Shown one piece after another: positions 55,846 to 64,000 of a stretch of 64,000 nt of DNA. The notes below the pieces were generated by a model. The model saw only the letters and a program-made list of their open reading frames with translations, did no database searches and was not told the DNA's origin. The stretch's first letter is position 1; the number at the start of each line of letters is the position of its first letter. A program made the translations under genes and the position numbers. Location: positions 24,127,495-24,191,494 of the forward strand of contig OW679203.1 in the NCBI GenBank assembly GCA_940337035.1, read 5' to 3'. Origin of the DNA: Agriotes lineatus (taxonomy: Eukaryota; Arthropoda; Insecta; Coleoptera; Elateridae).

Positions 55846-56384
55846 AGAAACACACAGTAGAAATGTATACTGTATTTAATGTGAATTTTACTTTAATGTG
55901 CAACATTTCTGTACGTAGCTAAACATTTATCAATTTTGCTGTTATTCTTCTTTAGCGATTTTTAATAATGGGTTTTAGCAGTAGAAATCATCTTGATAAG
56001 TTAGGTCCCGTTCTTGAGATGGCGTGTTTCCACCTATTCAGCGGGACACTTTCACTAAACTGCATTTTCCGACTTCCTTTTAACATCAAATGGGTTGCTG
56101 TCTTTACAAGGGTTATGCAGTTTCATGAGACTTTTCATATAATTTTAGTGTGGTTGCGATTGATTCAGCAGTTGCGGCAAGAATTGCAAATTAGAAGCAA
56201 TGGTCGGACCTGAAAGTAATACTTCTCCAGGTAATCCAAATATGCCACGGAGAAGAAAAAATTGAAAGAGCTATTTAAGAGAACCAGCAAAATCATACAA
56301 ATGAATACACAACAATATGTTGTGTCAATGTCTAAGAAGCAATCGGAAATCACCAGGCAAGATAAAATGCCGAATAAGTTGTTG

Positions 56385-56915
56385 AACTAAGAAGGTAGAC
56401 ATATGATAGAAAAATTAACAAAACTACCCCAAAATATACTATCTGATAAATGCAGAACAAATGCAATGATTCTGAAGAGAGAAAATGCGGGAAATTCAGC
56501 TAATTTCAGAGGAGTAAGCCAGCTGAATACCACATTGAAATTAATAACTGGATGGTTAGACCGCTCATGACATACCTCTACAACAGAAAGCAGACCAGAA
56601 ACATCCAAAACAACACAACTACGTAAAACATCAGAAATGAACTGGATCAGGAAAGAAGTGAGCATAGTAGTCCATAATGTAAGGTGTAAAACATGAACGA
56701 ATGAGTGAACAACAGGAAACGCGAATGGAATAAACATATCAACAGAATGACGGCAAAACGGATAATGTAAATGGAAAGAAACAAATCACCAATCTTGGAA
56801 AAAGAAACACGGGGTAACCCAAAAAACGATCAAGTGACAACTTACGAAGCAAGTTGAGGAAGGAACAGGCATATGTCTACAACAGAAGAAGAAAGAAGAA
56901 GAAGTATTTGAACGT
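56385..56915 (+). pseudogene. LINE fragment joining RT motif to 3' end
   Basis: At about 56485-56550 the frame gives SANFRGVSQLNTTLKLITG, the reverse transcriptase NFRGI-x-LLNTTxK motif. It is followed within 200 bp by pieces of the C-terminal region (INISTE, basic WKETNHQSW) and the AGAAGAAGAAAGAAGAAG tail. An internal deletion has removed most of the catalytic domain. Confidence 0.5.
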
Positions 56916-56919
56916 AATG

Positions 56920-58780
56920 TTCTTCTAAGTTTAAAAGATTTTTAATAAACGTGCATAACTCTTCCATTTTTTTGATATTTCTAAATGGGACATTTATGTT
57001 GTTGCAGTAGCTATAACAAATGATTTCCAATTGCCATTGACATTCCCATAGCTCATATTTCAAATTAACCCTATCTTAATCGTTGCAGCTGTGCAAGTTC
57101 TCACAAATTAATTGCTTCAGAACTTATTAAAGTGGAAACACAATTTCCAAACATCAAATAATTTGTTAGTCTATTTTAAATATTCACTCACAAACGATTT
57201 AGTTCATGCATGATACTTGTGTTTGGTCATTAAAGAATAAATTCACGTTGTGTATATTGCCAATCAATTTTCGTGGCATTTCGAGTAAAATCGATTGAGA
57301 GTATTTTACGATTTTTCATGGGATTAGTGTGGCCGTTTCCGTCAGTCATACTTAATTTGTGCTAACCACCAGTTTTTTATCCTGGCTGGGCGACTCTCGT
57401 ATTCGTAGTCATAGCTTCGAATTCTTCCGGACCGGCCAAGATTTGAAGAGATGCTCGCCCGGGGAAAGAATTGGCTTGAAGTTGATTACGTACTATTTAA
57501 ACTTTGCATTGCTGTTGTATTGAATATTGCATGTCGTAAACATTACCGTTCGAGTGTTCATAAATTGTGACGTAATGCTTACAATAATTTTAGGCCTTAT
57601 TTTCCATTGTGGTTTTCCTATCAGTGCATCGGCAACGTGACGTCTCGCACTAGAGACCCTATTTTGACGTACGGCGAACAGAAATAAAGATACATACACA
57701 TAGTTACCCTTCCCTCTTCTCTAAGCTATAGAATCAAAATTTTGTCTTGTTGCTGTGTCCTAATCCCGTTTTAGACCGTGTGTGACAATTATTTTGCTAT
57801 TGTTCGATTATGCCAGGTATGTGTAGTACATTTTTGCTCATAAGTAGGAATTTTTCTCAAGTTTAGGATCGCAAACATTCCAAGCTGTTCTTAGATGTGC
57901 TTGGATATACTTTCTAGATAATTTAAATTCCGTTTTTAAGGAGTTTATATGTACAGTTAGGGAATTAATATAGTTTACATCTTGCAATATATTTTTTTCA
58001 GAGTTTAAATAATTTCAAGGCATTTTAAGTAAACTTCACTATTTTTTAAAATTTTTACACTTACTTGTCTACCCTCATTTATTGCACAAGCTACCGAATT
58101 GGTATGAAATTACACTGAAAATCTAAATTGTAAACTGTATTGGTTCCGTGACTGTACGTATACCTAAAAGGTATCGTTTCTTTTTTGGTTTGGATCATCG
58201 TTAACGCGTCTACATATTGTGAGAATATTTATAGGTTGGCAGTAAAATTATGGAGAAGATCCCGTAAGCATACATAAAATGCTTCCTCGTTGATCCATAT
58301 TTAGTTTTATTTAAATTTTTGAAGCGTGTTCAGCCCAAAGATTATTTAGTGACATCTAAAAATGACCTATTTTAGGGCATAACTTAACACGTCTCCGATA
58401 GATCCATAAAACCATAGCAAAGATAGACATTGAAGTCGATAAATAAGGTCCATTTAAAAAGTGCAATATTTGGATAATTGTTGTAAAACTTGTGTCCATT
58501 TTTGAACACTTGAGTATCAGAACCGCTTTTATCACGTTAATGAAAATCATATGTTGAGGACGTAGCAAGACCGTTTTGTTCTGCTTGCGCAACCGTGCCA
58601 TTACTCTTTTAGATATTAGTTACGAGGTACCACCCGCTATATCCCTGCTTTAAAAATAGTTTTTTATAGAATTAAAATAAAGCGTTATTGGCGAAGGAGA
58701 AAGGTTAAGTCCTGAGTGAGGGACTTAAATCTTCTACAATTCTACAAGAACTGGAAAGGCACTGCTCTTATCTTCTAAAA
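56920..58780. other. AT-rich intergenic DNA
   Basis: No gene, repeat or RNA gene is recognised. Confidence 0.4.
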
Positions 58781-58789
58781 ATCAAGCTC

Positions 58790-59275
58790 TGTAGTAGAGT
58801 AGTGGTTACCACGTCTGGTTAGCATTCGGCAGATCGTGGGTTCGATTCCCGTGGCCTTCTACTCTGATTCAGGTTTTTAGGTGGTTTTCCTGTGTTCAAC
58901 ACCTTCTCTGAGGCGAACGCCGGGGCAGTACTTTTCCACCTTTCCTGGCCTCTCTTCCATTCTTCACCCCTCCTTTTTCTAGCCCATCATATAATTCCCG
59001 TTCTTGGCTGAAGAGGGACGCAAGGTCCCTATAGCAGCAAGTCCCCAGTTGGGGTCTTCTAAGATAAAAGGGGAAACCCACCACTAACGCGTTGAAGGGG
59101 TGACGCAGGGAAAGAGCTAGAAACTGGAGAAAGGAATCGCAACAGTTTGGATTCAGGAATAGGTGTGGCAGGAGAGGGGCACCGTTTGGGCACTGGTTCA
59201 ACGATGTAGGGTTGTCAACGTGGATGTTTGCTCTTGTTGTGCAGATTACCATATATCGTTTGACACCACTCAACA
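58790..59275 (+). mobile_element. tRNA-headed SINE with a conserved body
   Basis: Head at about 58793-58866: box A (TAGAGTAGTGGTTACCA) and box B (GGGTTCGATTCCC) within a matching T-arm (CGTGGGTTCGATTCCCGTG). The body continues with AGGTGGTTTTCCTGTG, AGGCGAACGCCGGGGCAGTA and CTTTTCCACCTTTCCTGG. From memory this order (TTTTCCGTGGTTTTCC, then GGCAAATGCCGGGATGGTACC-like) is the conserved body of a SINE family widespread in insects. The tail, with AGTCCCCAGTTGGGGTC, may extend to about 59275. The head is not a functional tRNA because the acceptor stem and anticodon arm are disturbed. Confidence 0.65.
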
Positions 59276-59749
59276 TGACTAGTTATTAGCCATTATTCGA
59301 GAAATGCAGACGATACCTTACTGCTATTCATGAGTCTGCAAGATCTGTAAGAACTTCCAAATTCAGTGGCTAACCAAAGTCAATCAATTGTTACAGGTAA
59401 ATCCCTGTCTACGATTTGCAACAAGCCTAAAGATGTCTCGACTAGCTAGTGGGAATGGGACAGGGCTTTCCCGCCATGTTTAACTATGGCGTAGGTGTGG
59501 AAACAAATTTCTGTTATTGTATAGGGCGTCAATATGGTGTTTGTCTGCCGGGGATTATTTTATTATAAAAACCTGCTTTACGAGATCGGGAGGTGTGCGC
59601 ACTCAACGCTCGAAGTAGATTTACCTCGTCTTTATTTTCTCTGATAAGAAGCAATATCCCGCTTCGTTGACAACGCGGACTTCATTTTGCCTCAGCTACC
59701 AATTTCAAATAGTGATTTGCACACCCAGACCGCGATGAGCTCAAAATTT

Positions 59750-60065
59750 AGGTCGATTAAGAGGCCAATCCATAAAATATTTCAAATGCATGCAGCTTCA
59801 TTACTATACTTATAGATTATTAAAACAATAACGTAGAGGCACTTAACATAATTTAATAAAAATTGAACGCAAGCAAAGATTTCAGCTTGGCTTACAAGCT
59901 GGGAGATATTTGAGGATATCAGTAGCTTGAAGCGGCAAATGGCGTCGAAAATGGACTTGAGATGATGCGTTGCTTGCGATATTCGATACAAAATCGCAAA
60001 TACAATTCTCCGATACAACAACGGCATGTGAACAGAATTTTAAATAACGTTATGCCTAGGAGGTT
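59750..60065. repeat. Dispersed repeat, copy 1
   Basis: Contains AATATTTCAAATGCATGCA near 59777 and TTCTCCGATACAACAACGGC then ATGTGAACAGAATTTTAAAT near 60007. The same blocks, in the same order, occur at about 62180 and 62491. Confidence 0.5.
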
Positions 60066-60224
60066 TAAGTACCGGATAAAAAAGCTAAAAGGAGTACAAA
60101 AGCCGTAAAATGGCTCAACATAGCAAATCACATCGCCCTGAAAGGAGAAGACTTCGACTTGAATCCCCAACTTGGCGGTAGTTATCTGGCTTCTGTCTCA
60201 TGCTACCGTAGCTTCGCATGAAGA

Positions 60225-60840
60225 AGTTTAATGCATGGAACTCTTCCGCAGTGGCGGTGTCAATCTTCCAAACCGGCATAACACACTGTTCTACAGCGAA
60301 ATATTAATAAGACGAAATGGATGGTTGTTAGCAAGAATAATATTAACACCCCTGAGAATTTGAGGATGGCAAATGTGGACGAAGGAGAAATCTTACAATA
60401 CAAGTATCTTGACAGTTGGCTCAATCATAACTGCGGGATGACACAGTAGACAGAACAAGCTAGAAGTGTCGTCAAGAAAATTCAGATGCTGCATATTCAG
60501 CAACCTTTTATATTGTTAAAGTATGAACAATAACTAACACTATAGTTAAAAGGGTAGAGGAATTGCTGTAAAACCTAGGTAAATACCTACTGTTTTACGA
60601 TGTTATTCAAGGAAAAATAGGAGAAGGATCTGGTCCAGGTAGATTTATAGTAACGGTTTGGACAGAACACAACGCCTTTATTCAGAAATGCTGCGGATAA
60701 AGTGCACCTCATACTTCTGATTGCCGATGTTCTTGGAGGACAAGAAGAAGAACCAAAATTACCGTCTATGACATCCCCACGCCAAACGCGATATTCTGAA
60801 CATACAACTTGGCATTACATCTAACAGAAGAAAGAATTAG
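60225..60840 (+). pseudogene. LINE reverse transcriptase 3' region relic
   Basis: The frame from about 60308 reads KTKWMVVSKNNINTPENLRM, then EGEILQYKYLDSWLN, the KTK-x-MxxS-KN and F-x-YLGSW blocks that follow the catalytic YADD region in LINE reverse transcriptases. After a stop, EQARSVVKKIQ continues in frame. It is decayed, with the tail unreadable after 60540. Confidence 0.5.
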
Positions 60841-62140
60841 ATTTAATCATATTTAATTATAATTATTCCTGATTCATAACAGTCCATTAATAGTAATAAG
60901 CTTTATATTAATTTCGCACAAAAATAGCTATAAATATTTTGGCGTTGAAATTGGATATTAGAAAGTATAAATAAAAACACTTAGTAGCCCTTGGGGTCAA
61001 TAAATGTCTACCTTTGCTTTCTCTTTGTTATACAATTCCACACCTAGACGACAACAATGAGAATTCATATTTAATGCAAAATTATGGGCGATAAATAATA
61101 TTTCAGCTTTCCTAATTTGTGATTTTGCTAGAATTTTTTATGACGATAAATAATGACCGCTGTGTCTATTTTTGGACAGAAGCACTGGGTTTTTACCGAA
61201 TACCAGATTTTACGGTATTCAGTTTTATGTAATAACGTTTTGGAATGGTGAATAGCTATAAACCTTTGATGCTTATGCTTGTTGCAAAGATAATATTTTG
61301 TTTAAAACAGGCGCAACCTACATGAATGTTGCTATTAAAAATGCTTCCATCGAACTATAAATCAAACATCAATGGCGTATACTAAATGCTACAAGACCAG
61401 CGTTGAAAATTGTATGCATTTATGTATACAAGACTACAAGGTGACTGTTTTCTATTACACTGTGCGGGTAACCTTTTTGATAAAAGCAAGTTTGATAGTT
61501 AACGCTACTTCAAAAAGCAGAATTAGTTCTTCGGTATATAAAAATATCTCATTTGTATGGTTTGGGATCCGAGGATCGCGTCTTGCGGGTTCGGGAACTG
61601 GCGGTGCAAGAATTGTACTCTACTTCAACCTTCGCTTTTTGCTTTTCTGTCGATCTCTCTTGGTTGTTCTCTTCAGACCCTGACGCTATTAAACCATTCG
61701 AGAGCTAGAAAACTGTTTTTATCATATATCTCTCTGTTGAGAAAAGCACCATCTAGCCTAATGCTAAATTTTTCAGAGGTGTAACGATGGAACGTACATG
61801 GACTATTAAAAAGTGGCAAAACTTCTGTAGTAAAAAAAAACAAAACAACAAGCCCATAACAGAAAACAAGAATGTCTGGGACACACTAAAGAGAACAGGG
61901 GCACTTTGCCACATCTAGTGACAGCTTAATTTTTTTCTGATAATGGTAATGATAGTACACATGGCGCAGCCATTATATTATCAACAGAAACTAATGAGCC
62001 AGCTGTGAAAGTCAGAATTCGTATCAAATTATCCTTAAATATTCTACCTAAAGCCTGGCGTGACGTCAAATTACAGACTAAGAAAAATATTGATAGCCTG
62101 CGTCCTGTCAGCCACCGGTTCTCAAATAGCGATTTCACAG
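60841..62140. other. Intergenic DNA with no supported gene
   Basis: Two overlapping open frames near 61372-61784 lack recognisable domains. An A-rich AAAAAAAAACAAAACAACAA tract lies near 61832. Confidence 0.35.
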
Positions 62141-62144
62141 CATC

Positions 62145-62535
62145 GATGGGAGTACGCTCAAGATTTATGTCAGTTAAGCGGCCGGTTCTTAAAATATTTC
62201 CGATACATGCATAAAACAATACCGTAGATTGACTTGGCTGTATACAGTATGTCAAAATTGCCGGTACGGGACGAGAGAGGAGCAGCAAGCCGACTCCTGG
62301 CTCGAGCAAAATGTTCGGCGGTAAGCAAGCCAGAACAGCCGAAGAGATTTTTTTTCCAACTTCAGACGACGGTAAGATAATTGCAAATCAAAGCGGCAGG
62401 TGGCGTCGTCTAGAAGAGGGCTGTACGATACGAGAATGGAGACGTGATGATAGTTGTTGGTGATATCTTACGCGGATCGAAAATAAAATTCTTCGATACA
62501 CCAACGGGACGTGAACAGAACTTCAAATTATTTAG
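62145..62535. repeat. Dispersed repeat, copy 2
   Basis: Contains AATATTTCCGATACATGCA near 62190 and TTCTTCGATACACCAACGGG then CGTGAACAGAACTTCAAATT near 62491, collinear with the copy at 59750-60065. The longer interval here implies insertions or deletions between copies. Confidence 0.5.
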
Positions 62536-62679
62536 CTTGAGAAGCTTATTTATATCCGGCAAACAATATCATACCCTTTTCGCTGGCCTGAATCCACTGC
62601 AAGAAAAAATCAAAAGCAACTACAACGGGTTATATGAGCAAATAAAAGAATTAATTATTCACCTAAATTAAATGAGTCT

Positions 62680-64000
62680 CCTCCGGCACTTCAAAAAGTT
62701 TTGAAAAGCAATTCGCAGACACGACGTTTATCACAAAGGCCTTTGGACAGCGAATTGCATTATAGTACACAAAATCAACGCTTCATAAAAAAAAAATGTC
62801 TTTGCTAAACGCCATGGACGTGTAGATGAAATTAGCATCATATACTACCTTAACAAGTTGTTGCAAATCGAATAAATTCTAAAATTGAGTAATCTAATTA
62901 ATATTTAAACGAATAGCAGGCAGCAAAGATTGTTGACTATAAACTCTTGTTGGAACCCTGTTTTCTTTGCATTGTAAGTTCCTGGTTTGAAGGAAACCCG
63001 TATGGTTAACGAGACTTTTCGCTGGACTAGAGCGACATGCGGAGAGTGGTACAACCAAAACTTGACCTTGTGTTATCCAAGAACTTAGGTCGGACAGCGG
63101 CTCTGTGGCTTTAAATATATTTCGCAACAAACGGCTTCTTCAGCTCCATAAGACAAATGTAGAATACTTAGGTTACCCCAACTAATGATAAGATCTCTAA
63201 AGAAGGCACAAAGCTGGAAGCACCGAAAAAGGCCTGCAGGTGGAAAAGGGTAGTAGAAAGATGCGAACAACCATGGCAAATCTACACGCTGTCTAGAAAG
63301 AAGGATTAATATAAATTCGCTAAAATAGTTGCTATTAAATAAAGGATGCTGTCGGCTTAAAGGGCAAATCTGACTTAAGCCCCTGTCGGCAGCGAACCGC
63401 TTTCCAAGAAGGTAGGAACAAGTCCCCAATTTTCAGAAAACTAGCAGGAACGTCCATTATCAAATTAGATGAGCATGATCCTAACATTCTACGGGATAGC
63501 AAATTAAGATTGATAAAAAATTAACCCAAAATGTTAATACGCAATCTGGTCCACTCGCCGGTGCCTGAATAAATCTACGTTCAATCAGACAATTCAGTTG
63601 TAGTTGGAAGGAAAATCCATCAAGAGGAGACTGATGAAAGCGTTAAAAGGAGCTACAGCGCAACGGACCGTTGCAAGGGTAAGGAAAAGTTGTATATTTT
63701 AGCAATACTTTGTTGATTCTATAGTCAACGAGATAAAATCTAAGTTAGAAAAATGGTGTAACTAGATTAAGTAACCGAATCTTAAGTGCACCAAGCCACT
63801 CAACTATATAGAGCTATATAGAGACAGATGGACAAGAATAGTGAGGAAGGCAACCACTATAGAAGAGTAGATACGATAACGACTGCTCTGAGGAGGTCAT
63901 GAAAAACAAGAAGAATTAAAGTAAAGCAACTGAAGATATGCATTTCAAACTAAGCGACAGCGAGCTTGTTACTTGTGTGAGCACGTAAAGTTCTGGTAAC
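62680..64000. other. Intergenic DNA to the window edge
   Basis: No supported gene. Frames of 75-115 codons near 62894-63429 on the minus strand show no domain or repeat that I recognise. Confidence 0.35.

Overview
The window is AT-rich eukaryotic DNA with long introns, GT-AG introns as short as 54-57 nt, one multi-exon animal gene, and a high density of decayed transposons. The transposon mix (Crypton, Mutator-like, Tc1/mariner, Maverick/Polinton-derived, RTE-like and RLE-type LINEs, tRNA-derived SINEs, and many foldback elements ending in CAGGGTGT) and the gene family (pickpocket-type DEG/ENaC channel) point to an insect. A beetle is my best guess, but this rests on recalled repeat style rather than on a diagnostic gene. 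A run of exactly 100 N at 9152-9251 is an assembly gap.

Layout. 1-5700: AT-rich intergenic DNA with one weak candidate exon at the left edge and a complete, internally deleted Mutator-like element (3735-4607) that has an 8-bp target duplication and tandem-repeat inverted termini. 5700-9151: a large inverted repeat whose arms carry a ~115-bp satellite. Inside it lie a near-perfect 770-bp foldback element and the decayed tail of a mobile-element protein. 9252-23200: intergenic DNA with foldback elements (9730-10043 is a near-perfect palindrome between TTAA sites), MITEs, SINEs, a Tc1/mariner transposase relic and short palindromes with CG-rich loops.

23274-39813: the one gene I can reconstruct, a pickpocket-like epithelial/degenerin sodium channel subunit on the + strand. 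It has 12 coding exons whose splice phases all agree, giving 476 codons. Introns 2 and 4 are 4.6 kb and 9.4 kb. Intron 4 contains a 3.1-kb element whose inverted termini carry tandem repeats with the TGACGTCA (CRE) palindrome and which holds decayed Maverick/Polinton-type polymerase N-terminal coding sequence.

39900-64000: transposon graveyard. It holds the tail of an RLE-type LINE, a Crypton tyrosine-recombinase relic, a foldback element, a GC-rich 30-bp minisatellite in a four-unit higher-order pattern flanked by palindromes, a 547-bp tandem duplication, at least five decayed RTE-like LINE fragments and a tRNA-headed SINE. One short exon-like segment (49627-49803, - strand) may belong to an unidentified gene. 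Apart from the channel gene there is no operon-like or pathway-like grouping. Most of the architecture is explained by nested mobile elements.
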